Assembly (NCBI RefSeq): GCF_000369045.1 | Contig: NZ_KB849789.1 | Location: forward strand, 120,576-184,575 | DNA from: Acinetobacter pittii ATCC 19004 = CIP 70.29 | GTDB lineage: Bacteria > Pseudomonadota > Gammaproteobacteria > Pseudomonadales > Moraxellaceae | DNA length: 64,000 bases | Direction: 5' to 3' | Part shown: positions 17,414-26,472 of the stretch, piece by piece | Layout: every line of letters begins with the position of its first letter | Position numbering within the stretch: the stretch's first letter is position 1 | Notes under the pieces: generated by a model | Database searches by the model: none | Told to the model about the DNA's origin: nothing | The model's input: the letters and a program-made list of their open reading frames with translations, nothing else | Position numbers and translations under genes: made by a program

Positions 17414-18712
17414 ATGCGACAGTTTACGTCTCTTCGAGTAGCACTTTTAACTCTCGGAAGCTTATGTTTTTCTTCAGCTTACGCTGCTTCTACACTAGTC
17501 CCTATGTCAGATGCTGAACTATCAGCAACTCGTGGCCAAGCTTTAATGGGTATGTCTTATATTGCGCCTACAGATTCTGCAAGTAACTCAAGTTCAAATG
17601 GAAATATGGGGTTTTACCGACTTGCATTAGATGCCCAATTAGAACTTAATGCCAATATTAAAAAATTACAGTTAGGTTGTGGTGGGGTAAATGGCGCTGG
17701 TGCCTGTGACATCGATATTGATTATTTGAGTTTAAGTGGTGGCACGGTAGATAGTACTAGTACTGAGCGTGCTTCTTCTTCCGCTATTATTACCAATCCA
17801 TTTTTAGAATTTGCTGTTAAAAATCCAGATTCAGCTTCTACACGTGAGATCCAAGGTTTTCGGTTAAGTGCTAAGTCACTTTCGGGTTTACTTACTTTTG
17901 GTTTAGAAAATGGTGATGCTGCTAGTGGTATTAATTCATTAAGTGGATATATGGTAACTAAACCAACTGGAGGTACGGTAACTACGAATCCTTACTATGG
18001 TATTACCCAAGATGAAACCGGAACTGCAATTACAGGACGGGCAGAATTTATAGGTAACATAGCAACACTTCCATTTACATCTACGGCCTATAATCTAAAT
18101 TTAGGTGCAGGTAGTGGAACATTGTCTATGGGGCAACAAATTATTACGGGTAAGCGTATTAATACAGCTAATTTGAATGCAACAGCAAGGGTTGGAGGGA
18201 TTGCAGTTACGGGGACTTTAGATGCAACTGCTTCAGTGCTGGGTATTCCTGTTCCGATTTCGGGTGATGTAACTGGAACAGTAAATAATCTTGATGTAAA
18301 TGTGGCAATTAAACAAAGTCTGGGTTATTTCCATGCTGCTCAACTGAATGGCTCTGCTGGTTATCTCTCCGTACAGGGTGTAAATATATTATGGCCAGAG
18401 GCAGCCTCAACGGCACAAACAGGATGGTGGCTAGAGCTTACAAACCCAATTGATATTGGACAAATTACTCCTACGGGAAATGTTGATATTGCATTAGCTA
18501 CAATTACTGATGCCTTGGGACAAGTTAGTTCTTATCTAGAAACACATCCTGTTAAATGTGGAGCATTAGCATTAAACTGTTTAGCAGGTAATCTTCCTAT
18601 TGGAACTGTTGATTTAACAGGGAAAACACCAGCTTCTATGGCCTTAACTAATGTAGTGCTTCAAAAACAAAACTTCTCAGCTAACTGTTATGGTTCTTTA
18701 AAATTCTGTTAA
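17414..18712 (+). CDS. Exported DUF6160-type protein, cluster gene 1
   Basis: A 432-residue secreted protein. The Sec signal peptide ends SSAYA (about residue 24). The shared module MSDAELSATRGQALMG follows after six residues. The rest is Gly/Ser/Thr/Asn-rich and rich in short beta-prone stretches (VNNLDVNVAIKQSLGY, for example). Six mature cysteines form three short pairs (about residues 88/97, 381/388, 425/432), the last being the C-terminal residue. No lipobox, no C-terminal anchor, no catalytic motif. GGAGGTCGGCC precedes the chosen ATG; nine upstream in-frame codons are rejected. I recognise the N-terminus as the DUF6160 type from memory; function unknown. Confidence 0.75.
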   Translation: MRQFTSLRVALLTLGSLCFSSAYAASTLVPMSDAELSATRGQALMGMSYIAPTDSASNSSSNGNMGFYRLALDAQLELNANIKKLQLGCGGVNGAGACDIDIDYLSLSGGTVDSTSTERASSSAIITNPFLEFAVKNPDSASTREIQGFRLSAKSLSGLLTFGLENGDAASGINSLSGYMVTKPTGGTVTTNPYYGITQDETGTAITGRAEFIGNIATLPFTSTAYNLNLGAGSGTLSMGQQIITGKRINTANLNATARVGGIAVTGTLDATASVLGIPVPISGDVTGTVNNLDVNVAIKQSLGYFHAAQLNGSAGYLSVQGVNILWPEAASTAQTGWWLELTNPIDIGQITPTGNVDIALATITDALGQVSSYLETHPVKCGALALNCLAGNLPIGTVDLTGKTPASMALTNVVLQKQNFSANCYGSLKFC

Positions 18713-18765
18713 ATGCATCTCTTATTTCTCGTTTATCGGAAAAATGAGTTTTTATTTATTTAATT

Positions 18766-18793
18766 TTGCATTTGAGTAAATATTCAGCATAAT
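18766..18793 (+). promoter_or_regulatory. Possible internal promoter before cluster gene 2
   Basis: TTGCAT and CATAAT are separated by 16 bases in the 213-base gap between cluster genes 1 and 2. A separate inverted repeat (TGTGAGAT at 18835, ATCTCACA at 18856) lies downstream in the would-be leader. Confidence 0.35.
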
Positions 18794-18925
18794 GGAAATG
18801 TGGAAAGGTTGGCAATTTTTAAAAGTTTGCCCCTTGTGAGATGAAAAAGGAAATAATCTCACATCAAGGACTGTTAAAGAAAAAGAAATATGGTGCGTGG
18901 CATCGTATAAAACAGGAAGGTCACG

Positions 18926-21058
18926 ATGACTACACTTAATTATACGGTAAGGTTTCAAAAAACCGTTTTAGCAAGTTTAATTGGACTTTTTTTAAGTCAG
19001 TCAAGCTTTGCTCTTGAAGAACTTTCTGATGCTGGTTTAAGTGAAACTACAGGCGAAGGTATTGCAATATTACCACAAAATACATTCATGGTATTTCGTG
19101 GCGCTGGTCCAAATGAATCTGTAAATCAAATTATTACCGATCGTAGTAAAGATACAGGTTATATTAACTATGTACCCGTAGGGCCTTTGAGTGTTGGTGC
19201 GGCTGATACAAGTGGTAATGGCACTGTTGGACCAGAAGACCGCGCAGTAGGTAAAGCAGACATATTTCTTTATGGATTAGCATTATCTAAGTCAGATGGC
19301 GATGCAAATTCGCGTATTGCTAACACCTCAGCTGCAGCAGCGATTTCAAGTTGGGGCACAGGAGCCAATCCATGGATATTTAAAGTAAAAACTGCGACCA
19401 ATGTTCCTAATTTTAGTACAACAGATAGCGGTGTTTACCCAGTAACGTATTTATCTTTAGAAGCTCCTCTATATCAACCATTAATTGATGGGGCAGAGGG
19501 AGCTGATGCATATAATTTAAAATTAGGGCTATGGGCTGATGCATTTGTACGTAATCCCAATGTTGTCGCTACAACAAATGGCTCTCTAGCCCAATTTCAA
19601 TATGGTAATAATAACGGGTTAATTGGTACCAGTATTGATACAACTCGTGCTAACCGATTACGTTTGCAAGGCATTCTAAATGGCTTTAGTTTAAATGGTA
19701 GCCAGATTAGTATGTTCCAAACATTAGGTGGTGCAACTACGGCTGGAGGAATGAGTCCTTTTTATAATAATACGTTAGGAATGTCTGGACTAGTTCGCTT
19801 AAATACGGGTGATAGCAAAAATACCAGTATTGTGACTGAAAATGTTACGAGTCAAACGCAGACATACGCTACAAGTAGTAATAATGGATGGCAAACAGTA
19901 CATGCGGGTGCAAACTCAACTTTAAGTGCAAGTAGTACTGGAGACTGTGGTAACAGTGGCACAGGGAGTTTTAGTACCTCTCGTGGATGCCGTTACTATG
20001 TAGAAAATCGAACTAGAACAGATACAAAAACATCGAATAAAACACGAATTGCCTTTAATGATACAAATAAGGTATTGCGATTTAGTACCCGTGAAACTTC
20101 AGACTCACCAAATGCATCAAACAATTTATATACACCTGCATTTGACTCTGCAGGCGCTGTAGCACCGAAGTTTGCTGATAGTGAAGGCTTATATCTCTAC
20201 AATCCAAATATTAATTTAGTATTAGGTAATTTATATCAACCGCTTATTTTAGGTTCCGACGGCAAAAACTTTAGTATTGAAATTGCTCGAATTGCAAATA
20301 AACCAGAAATATATAAACAGATTTATACTGATTACACTGGTGCTGACACGACTTACAAAGGTTCTACGTGTAACGTTTATTCATGTGTTAACCCTACGCA
20401 TAGTAGTATTACGATTGGTACCGTATATAGTCCTGATAATGGAAAAACCTTGTTAGCAAATACCGGCGAAGGTGCAATTGGCGTTTCCTTTGGGCGTTTA
20501 ATTTCAACAGGTACGCAAGTTTCTGGGACTTCTGCCGGTAGTTTGGTATCAATGACTAATTCAGTATCTGGTACTACTTCCGCCACAATGACAGAGGTCC
20601 GTTTTAAACAAAGACAACAGAATACCCAGACATGGAAACAAGAATATAGTTGTGGTTTGTTTAATTCTAACTGTGGTTATAAAACATTAGGATATTTATA
20701 TCAATGGGAATATAGCAAAGGAACTGGTGCGTGGGTTATTACAAATCCAACGCCAAAACCAGCTGATGCAACAACTTGTTCTGGTGCTTTAGGATGTACG
20801 AGTACATCGGGTTCGACGCCAATGTATGGAGCTACTTCGAATCGTGATTGGACTAACTCTGCTATTCCATGGTTGACTTCAAGAAATGCTGTCGTCAACG
20901 ATTTAATTGGTAGTAGTAATGGCACAACTGGATACGTTATTCCTACAGCTAATCAAGCTCCAGCTTTGTCTAACATTAGTCCTTTAAATAACTTGGGATC
21001 CGCTTCAATCGACGGTGTTTTAATCCAACACTTGAAACTGACAACTAAAGGTCTATAA
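18926..21058 (+). CDS. Exported DUF6160-type protein, cluster gene 2 (710 aa)
   Basis: A large secreted protein with a signal peptide ending SQSSFA (about residue 29). The module LEELSDAGLSETTGEG is at the mature N-terminus; here the usual GQ is GE. The body is low-charge and Asn/Ser/Thr/Gly-rich. It contains recurring segments such as LEAPLYQPLIDG and LGNLYQPLILG, which suggests an internal repeat. Eight mature cysteines form four pairs (about residues 340/354, 482/487, 576/583, 617/623). It ends in a short hydrophobic stretch without a clear anchor. AGGAAGGTCACG is the ribosome-binding site. The next gene starts 15 bases after its stop, so co-transcription is likely. Confidence 0.75.
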   Translation: MTTLNYTVRFQKTVLASLIGLFLSQSSFALEELSDAGLSETTGEGIAILPQNTFMVFRGAGPNESVNQIITDRSKDTGYINYVPVGPLSVGAADTSGNGTVGPEDRAVGKADIFLYGLALSKSDGDANSRIANTSAAAAISSWGTGANPWIFKVKTATNVPNFSTTDSGVYPVTYLSLEAPLYQPLIDGAEGADAYNLKLGLWADAFVRNPNVVATTNGSLAQFQYGNNNGLIGTSIDTTRANRLRLQGILNGFSLNGSQISMFQTLGGATTAGGMSPFYNNTLGMSGLVRLNTGDSKNTSIVTENVTSQTQTYATSSNNGWQTVHAGANSTLSASSTGDCGNSGTGSFSTSRGCRYYVENRTRTDTKTSNKTRIAFNDTNKVLRFSTRETSDSPNASNNLYTPAFDSAGAVAPKFADSEGLYLYNPNINLVLGNLYQPLILGSDGKNFSIEIARIANKPEIYKQIYTDYTGADTTYKGSTCNVYSCVNPTHSSITIGTVYSPDNGKTLLANTGEGAIGVSFGRLISTGTQVSGTSAGSLVSMTNSVSGTTSATMTEVRFKQRQQNTQTWKQEYSCGLFNSNCGYKTLGYLYQWEYSKGTGAWVITNPTPKPADATTCSGALGCTSTSGSTPMYGATSNRDWTNSAIPWLTSRNAVVNDLIGSSNGTTGYVIPTANQAPALSNISPLNNLGSASIDGVLIQHLKLTTKGL

Positions 21059-21073
21059 GAGGAGGAGAATGCT

Positions 21074-21799
21074 ATGAAAAAAATAAGTACTTTAATCCTC
21101 GCTCTTTGTGCAACGGTCACTCATGCAGAGCTACAAACTTTAGACAATGAAGCATTACAGGCGATTAATGGTCAAGCTGGTGCTGATTTATCTTTAATGC
21201 TCAATTTAAACCAAACAGCTAACGGTGTATTTGACAATGGTAGTGGTGGTGTCTGTGAGAACGTAGAGTTTTGCCATATCGGCTTGGCAATTAATAAGCG
21301 TTTTGTACAAGCAGATGCAACGAAACCAAGTGGTTGGGCCGAAAATAGTGATAGTGGTAATAAACTTTGGCTCGTATTTAAAGGCGTACAAGGTACTTTA
21401 AATATTCAAAAGATGGGTTTGGATGGCGCTGATTTAAAGTATTTGGATAAAAATAATACTGAAATGATTAAGCCTGCTATTCAGCTTAGTTTTAGTGCGG
21501 CACAGCCAATTTTAATTCGTAACTTTGGTTTTAATGCTTTATCAATTGAGCAAGATAACTTTACCAGCTCAACAACAGCGCAAGGGTCGAGTGCAAATAT
21601 GTATGATTATGCATATTTCAAAAAGCCAACTTATGCGGCCACTGCTAATAGTGCAAACCAGCAAGTTGCTACTGCAACACCATCGGCGTATGACCATGGA
21701 CGTGAAACTGGTTTTATGGGCTTGATGATGAATGGGAATTTGGCTATCCAAGGAAAAGTCATGGTCTTTAGCTGTGATGGCAGCCATCCTCGTTGTTAA
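21074..21799 (+). CDS. Exported DUF6160-type protein, cluster gene 3 (241 aa)
   Basis: The smallest member. A signal peptide (MKKISTLILALCATVTHA, cleavage near residue 18) is followed directly by ELQTLDNEALQAINGQAGAD, the closest of the five to the consensus module. The mature protein has four cysteines as two pairs (about 60/66 and 234/241, the last being the C-terminus). The middle segment (NFGFNALSIEQDNF) resembles the RNFNFNF region of cluster gene 4. A very strong Shine-Dalgarno (GAGGAGGAG) precedes the ATG, implying high translation. Function unknown. Confidence 0.75.
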   Translation: MKKISTLILALCATVTHAELQTLDNEALQAINGQAGADLSLMLNLNQTANGVFDNGSGGVCENVEFCHIGLAINKRFVQADATKPSGWAENSDSGNKLWLVFKGVQGTLNIQKMGLDGADLKYLDKNNTEMIKPAIQLSFSAAQPILIRNFGFNALSIEQDNFTSSTTAQGSSANMYDYAYFKKPTYAATANSANQQVATATPSAYDHGRETGFMGLMMNGNLAIQGKVMVFSCDGSHPRC

Positions 21800-21831
21800 G
21801 GGTTAATGTAGATTTCAAAGGAACTGAAGTG

Positions 21832-24243
21832 ATGAAAAAAAATAAAGAAAATCACAGCTCAAAGTTTATTTTAAACGCATTAACAACCAGCATGTTGTTA
21901 GTGAGCGGACATGCTTTTGCTTTAGAAGCTTTAACAGATGCTGACATGAGTGCTGTTAATGGGCAAGATGGGATTTCGATTCAAACGACGTTTAATGAAA
22001 TCAATATTGATAATGCTTACTGGGATGATCATGCAGGTACACCTAGTAGTGCAGATCAGGTCTTAAGAGCTCAAGCGAGCGGGATAAAAGTTCAAAAAAG
22101 TAATGCATCTAGTCAGCCTTTAAGTACAAATTACCGTTTAGATGTAGGGAGTAACCCAACTACGGGTAAAACTGGACTCGACTTTTCTATGCAAAGCAGT
22201 CCATCACTTATTACCGTAAATAGCGTTAAAGTTTGTAATAGTTCAGCTACATGCTCGCCAACTTTAGGGCAGTTAGCTATTCAAACGACCTCGCCTTTAA
22301 ATTTGGCACTTACAACCCAAGATGGTCTATTTAATGCAAATAGTCAGTCAAGCATGACGCTTGGTATTAATAATGCCAATATTTATTTAGGGCAATTAGA
22401 TGCTCGTAGTCAGCTAAATCAGTTAATTTTAAGAAATTTTAACTTTAATTTTGTCGGTAAAGGAGCCATGCTGATTGACCCAATTCGTGGCTTGGTTTTA
22501 CAGACAAATACTGGAACTAATGTCGCTGGTGTAGGACAAACCCCAAATAGTACCTATGGCTATGTTGATTTTAATCGTGTAGCAGATTCAGCTTCTGGTC
22601 TAACAGCAGGCACATATGTAGACAGTAGTGGAAAAGTAACTAATTCAGGCCTGAATATTGAGGTCATGTTAAGTTCTAATGTCGATAAAACTAACCCTTA
22701 TGCTTTAGATGCAACCAATAGTCCCCAAAATGCGAAAGGCTTGATTCGTTTAGGTGCTAGCGGACGTATGGTAAATAGTTATTTACAAGTCCGTGGTATG
22801 GATGGTACGTCAGATACAACAATATTAGGTACAGCAAATACCGCTGCGGGTACGGGCTCAAGTAATAGTATTTTAGGTAATTCTGGAATTGCCTTTCGTA
22901 TGAAAGGTGAATTCACTAAAGATAATGACTCAATGCTAGGCTCAGATGGCAAAGCAACCACTTTAGAAATTGGTGGAGCAGGTCTGAATGCTTATGGTTT
23001 CGAATTTGGTAATTTAACAGGCCTTAACTCAGCTACGCGTGGTTATTTTGATAGCGGAAATATTTATTTAAATCTTGCTGATACAAAAACGTTATTAATG
23101 CCAAACAACGCGACTTTAAATGCAATTCGTTTAGGGTCGGGTACTTTAACAACAACTGCTGATTATCAACATAACATTCACCGTGATACGGTCACTAATC
23201 CGTTTAGCTTAATTCTTGCGATGCGTGGAGCAGAGTTTCAAGCATTTTCAAGACGCGGTCGTTTTACGACAAGTGCAAATGTTGCTGCTGCCAATCAGTT
23301 TGCAGACAATGGTGCAAATAACCAGTGGGGCTTAGCATTACCTTTTTATAATTTAAATGCTAACGCTGCTGTATATGGTTTAGATGCACCAGCAAATAGT
23401 GCTTATTACTATACCAAAGATGCAAATGGTAAGCCTATTCGAAATGTTGTGGCTACATCTGGAACGACTTCGCGTTTAGGTTTTGGTATTGCTGCTGGAA
23501 CTACGGGACGTGATGCGACTGGAACTAAAACAACTTCAATTTTATTAATTGATGGTTCTCCAAATGCTAATAATGGTGGTAGTCCTACTGATTATTACAT
23601 GGGCTTACGTAATATCGATATGTTCCTCAAAGGCAATGGAAGTATTGGTTTAGAAAATGGCAGTCTTAATATTAGTTTAAAAGAGATGCTACTTGCTTTA
23701 TCAACAGAAATTGCAGCTGGTTATTTACCAGGGGCTAAATATAAAACTTGTCCAGCGACGGGTTCATGTACTTCACCTATAGATAATTTTGCCAAAAATA
23801 ATGATGTCTTATTTGGTCTAAAACTCCGTTTAGGTGGCGATCTTAACTTATCAATTGTGCCAAATAGTTCAATTGCAGATGGTAGTGCTTTAACTGTACT
23901 AGGCGATTTCACAGTGCCTGCGACAGCAACTGGAAATACGGTTCAAATTAGTGATCCGATTGATGGTTCTGCAATTGGTTTTGACAATATTACAGGAAAG
24001 CTAGCGTTTAATACCGCTTTGGTTGTGGGTAAAGATACAACAAGTGGTTTAGGTAAAGTTGGGGTAAATACAGCGGTTTATTTCAACCCTGATAAGAGTA
24101 TTGACGGCGCGTTACGTGTTAAAGATATTAATTTCTATCCGCCTTCAACAGGAGCGGGAGCACGTTTAGGTGAGCTTGCAATTACGGGTGGACGTTTAAA
24201 TAGTAGCTTTAGTATTGTGCCTAGAAATGGGGCCTTTAACTAA
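21832..24243 (+). CDS. Exported DUF6160-type protein, cluster gene 4 (803 aa)
   Basis: The largest member. The chosen ATG (MKKNKENHSSKFILNALTTS) follows AAAGGAACTGAAGTG; the 13 upstream in-frame codons lack a ribosome-binding site. The signal peptide ends GHAFA (about residue 30), and LEALTDADMSAVNGQDGIS follows at once. The mature chain is acidic to neutral, Asn/Gly/Thr/Ser-rich and beta-prone, with several LxLGxxLxL-like strands. It has only four cysteines, both pairs of type C-x5-C (about 133/139 and 639/645). No transmembrane anchor or lipobox is visible. Surface or extracellular location is inferred. A strong terminator follows. Confidence 0.75.
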   Translation: MKKNKENHSSKFILNALTTSMLLVSGHAFALEALTDADMSAVNGQDGISIQTTFNEINIDNAYWDDHAGTPSSADQVLRAQASGIKVQKSNASSQPLSTNYRLDVGSNPTTGKTGLDFSMQSSPSLITVNSVKVCNSSATCSPTLGQLAIQTTSPLNLALTTQDGLFNANSQSSMTLGINNANIYLGQLDARSQLNQLILRNFNFNFVGKGAMLIDPIRGLVLQTNTGTNVAGVGQTPNSTYGYVDFNRVADSASGLTAGTYVDSSGKVTNSGLNIEVMLSSNVDKTNPYALDATNSPQNAKGLIRLGASGRMVNSYLQVRGMDGTSDTTILGTANTAAGTGSSNSILGNSGIAFRMKGEFTKDNDSMLGSDGKATTLEIGGAGLNAYGFEFGNLTGLNSATRGYFDSGNIYLNLADTKTLLMPNNATLNAIRLGSGTLTTTADYQHNIHRDTVTNPFSLILAMRGAEFQAFSRRGRFTTSANVAAANQFADNGANNQWGLALPFYNLNANAAVYGLDAPANSAYYYTKDANGKPIRNVVATSGTTSRLGFGIAAGTTGRDATGTKTTSILLIDGSPNANNGGSPTDYYMGLRNIDMFLKGNGSIGLENGSLNISLKEMLLALSTEIAAGYLPGAKYKTCPATGSCTSPIDNFAKNNDVLFGLKLRLGGDLNLSIVPNSSIADGSALTVLGDFTVPATATGNTVQISDPIDGSAIGFDNITGKLAFNTALVVGKDTTSGLGKVGVNTAVYFNPDKSIDGALRVKDINFYPPSTGAGARLGELAITGGRLNSSFSIVPRNGAFN

Positions 24244-24246
24244 TAT

Positions 24247-24276
24247 AAAAAAAGTGACGATTATCGTCACTTTTTT
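24247..24276. terminator. Terminator after cluster gene 4
   Basis: AAAAAAAGTGACGA and TCGTCACTTTTTT form a long stem with a very small loop, flanked by A and T tracts. It separates gene 4 from gene 5, so gene 5 probably has its own promoter in the following 130 bases. Confidence 0.85.
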
Positions 24277-24405
24277 ATATAAATTTTATTTTAGTGTGAT
24301 TGGATTTGCATTCGTCGGGTTATAGAGATAATTGCTTTGTACTTGAATATTATTCTGATAGTCTGAACAAATAATAAGCGTTTGTCTCTTAAGGATTAGA
24401 GCGAC

Positions 24406-25359
24406 ATGAAGAATAAAAATATAGGGTTCTGGCTGCTACTTGCCAGTAGTTCAAGTGTATTTGCAATGCAACCTTTGGATGATCAAAGCCTTGCAGCAGC
24501 GACGGGTCAAAATGGCTTAACTTTAGGAATTCAGGCCGATAAAGTTAAATTTAATCAAGTCGCACTTATTGATACTAACGGTATTGCTTCAACTTCTTAT
24601 AACAGTAAAGCTGGTTTTGTCATTGCTGGAAACTCTACTAACCCAGTTCCTGGTATAGAGTTTATTAAAGCTGCTGTATCGGGTAATCCTTCTTTTAATA
24701 TTGCAATGGATACCGATGCTGGGGGGGGAAATCCTTTTTTAAATTTAGCTATATCTATGGGGAATGATGTAAACGGAATTCGACTTCTACCTTTTTCAGT
24801 TTATTTAGCCCCAAGTACATCTTTATCTAGTCCATCCGATTATGCATTAACAAGTTATGCACCAAAATCAATTTTTAGTTCGGGAACGACAGTAAATACG
24901 GGTGTAAAAGAAATTATTCGTTCTACTGGAAATCTAGATATTAACTTTGTACAAACCAATAAACCCCGTTTAAACATTCAACTGGGTCATGCTGCCCAGT
25001 CCGTTATGGTTAAATTTGGTGGGGCAATTCAATCTATTTGTTCTGCTGCGTCTGGTTGTCCAATTACTTTAGTGTCCGATAATACGGGAGCTACATTTGG
25101 GTTTAAGTTTGGAGGAACAAATACCTCAACTGGTTTTGTATTAGATGGTTTTTATGCAGGAGTTGATCCAACTGGATTAACTTTTGGGAATACAGGCGCA
25201 TCTAGTAAATTTGATGCTTCACTTAATAATGTCACATTAGGGAATATGAGTACTCAAAATACAACAACGTTTAATAATTTACCTAATGGCTCAATGGGGA
25301 GTTTTGGTGTCACTGGCGTTTCTGTAACTGACTTTAAAATGAAAGTAAGCGGCTTTTAA
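24406..25359 (+). CDS. Exported DUF6160-type protein, cluster gene 5 (317 aa)
   Basis: The signal peptide ends SSSSVFA (residue 20), directly followed by MQPLDDQSLAAATGQNGLT, the shared module. The mature body is Gly/Ser/Thr/Asn-rich with a single cysteine pair of type C-x5-C (about 211/217). It contains repeated TGxTFGxxFGG-like glycine turns (GATFGFKFGGTNTSTG). It is separated from the other four by a terminator and a 130-base gap, then followed by its own terminator. It is therefore a separate transcription unit of the same group. No function recognised. Confidence 0.75.
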   Translation: MKNKNIGFWLLLASSSSVFAMQPLDDQSLAAATGQNGLTLGIQADKVKFNQVALIDTNGIASTSYNSKAGFVIAGNSTNPVPGIEFIKAAVSGNPSFNIAMDTDAGGGNPFLNLAISMGNDVNGIRLLPFSVYLAPSTSLSSPSDYALTSYAPKSIFSSGTTVNTGVKEIIRSTGNLDINFVQTNKPRLNIQLGHAAQSVMVKFGGAIQSICSAASGCPITLVSDNTGATFGFKFGGTNTSTGFVLDGFYAGVDPTGLTFGNTGASSKFDASLNNVTLGNMSTQNTTTFNNLPNGSMGSFGVTGVSVTDFKMKVSGF

Positions 25360-25388
25360 AAAAGAATAATAGCTTAACCTGAAATACG

Positions 25389-25427
25389 AAAGAGGGCAGT
25401 TGTGAAAACAAGTGCCCTCTTTTTTTT
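25389..25427 (+). terminator. Terminator after cluster gene 5
   Basis: AAAGAGGGCA and TGCCCTCTTT arms followed by a T tract. The dusC gene converges on it from the other side. Confidence 0.85.
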
Positions 25428-25442
25428 AAAGGCTATGCCGAG

Positions 25443-26387
25443 TTAAATAGTATCTGATCTGGTGTGTTCTAATTGTTGAACAATTTCATCTAAAGCTTTA
25501 ATACGTTTCACTTGGTCCCATAATTCTTTCGCTTGAGGATAGGCTTTGGTCATCATGCCTAACCACTGCTTATAACGACCAACCATCCCAATTTCTGTTT
25601 TTGCTTGACCGTTTAAAAAGCGAATTTGTAAGTCAACGAGTTGTTCCCAATTAAATAATGCTTCATTCATATTTTGGCGAATACATTGGGTTAAATCTGG
25701 AGTCGTTACCGCACCACGGCCAATCATTAAGTCTTCACAGCCAGATTGTTGTTGACAGGCTCTAGCATCAGCATTGGTCCAGATTTCACCGTTAGCAATG
25801 ACATTAATTTTTAAAGCTTCTTTAATAGGTAGAATTTTTTCCCAATAAGCTGGTGGTGTATAGCCATCTGCTTTAGTTCGAGCGTGTACAGTTAACCAGC
25901 TTGCACCTGCATCTTCGACAGCGTGGGCATTTTCCATTGTATGGTTTTCATCGAGGTAACCTAAACGCATTTTTGCTGAAACAGGAATATGAGCAGGTAC
26001 AGCATCTCTCACTGCTTTAATCAGCAGATGTACCACGTCTGGTTCATCAAGAAGGACTGAACCACCACGATGTCGATTAACGGTTTTTGCAGGGCAACCA
26101 AAATTAAGGTCGATTGCAGGTGCACCCAATTCAACAACTTTTGCTGCATTTGCTGCCAGCATATCTGGGTTATTACCTAGGAATTGAACGTGAACAGGTG
26201 TACCGGCTGCCGTTTTACCGTCATTTTTTAGTTCAGGACAAAAACTATAATAGATGTGGTCTGGCAAAATACTGTCTGTAACGCGAATAAACTCGGTCAC
26301 ACACCAGTCGAAATCACCAACAGATGTGAGTGTATCCCGCATGATCGGGTCAGTTAAACCTTCCATTGGAGCGAGTATGAGTTTCAC
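25443..26387 (-). CDS. dusC: tRNA-dihydrouridine(16) synthase
   Basis: Reduces uridine to dihydrouridine in the D-loop of tRNA using FMN and NADPH. 314 residues are read from a GTG start (KLILAPMEGLTDPIMR), which matches the usual length and is preceded by AGGTG. An ATG 17 codons upstream has no ribosome-binding site. Family marks are APMEGLTD, the catalytic Cys in NFGCPAKTVNRHRGG, KMRLGY, and IGRGAVTTPDL for FMN phosphate binding. The subfamily (DusC rather than DusA or DusB) is chosen from the overall pattern. Confidence 0.9.
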   Translation of the reverse strand: MKLILAPMEGLTDPIMRDTLTSVGDFDWCVTEFIRVTDSILPDHIYYSFCPELKNDGKTAAGTPVHVQFLGNNPDMLAANAAKVVELGAPAIDLNFGCPAKTVNRHRGGSVLLDEPDVVHLLIKAVRDAVPAHIPVSAKMRLGYLDENHTMENAHAVEDAGASWLTVHARTKADGYTPPAYWEKILPIKEALKINVIANGEIWTNADARACQQQSGCEDLMIGRGAVTTPDLTQCIRQNMNEALFNWEQLVDLQIRFLNGQAKTEIGMVGRYKQWLGMMTKAYPQAKELWDQVKRIKALDEIVQQLEHTRSDTI

Positions 26388-26472
26388 AGTCTGTGTCACC
26401 TGAGTAAAACGAAAAACAGCGTTATACGGGATATGCATAACGCTGTCTAGTATCGATTAAATTTTAATTTCT

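Noticed and set aside
17414..25359. Identity of the exported-protein cluster with the known Fil putative pilus operon
   Set aside because: The Fil cluster includes a C39-peptidase gene and other components that are absent here; only the N-terminal style is shared.
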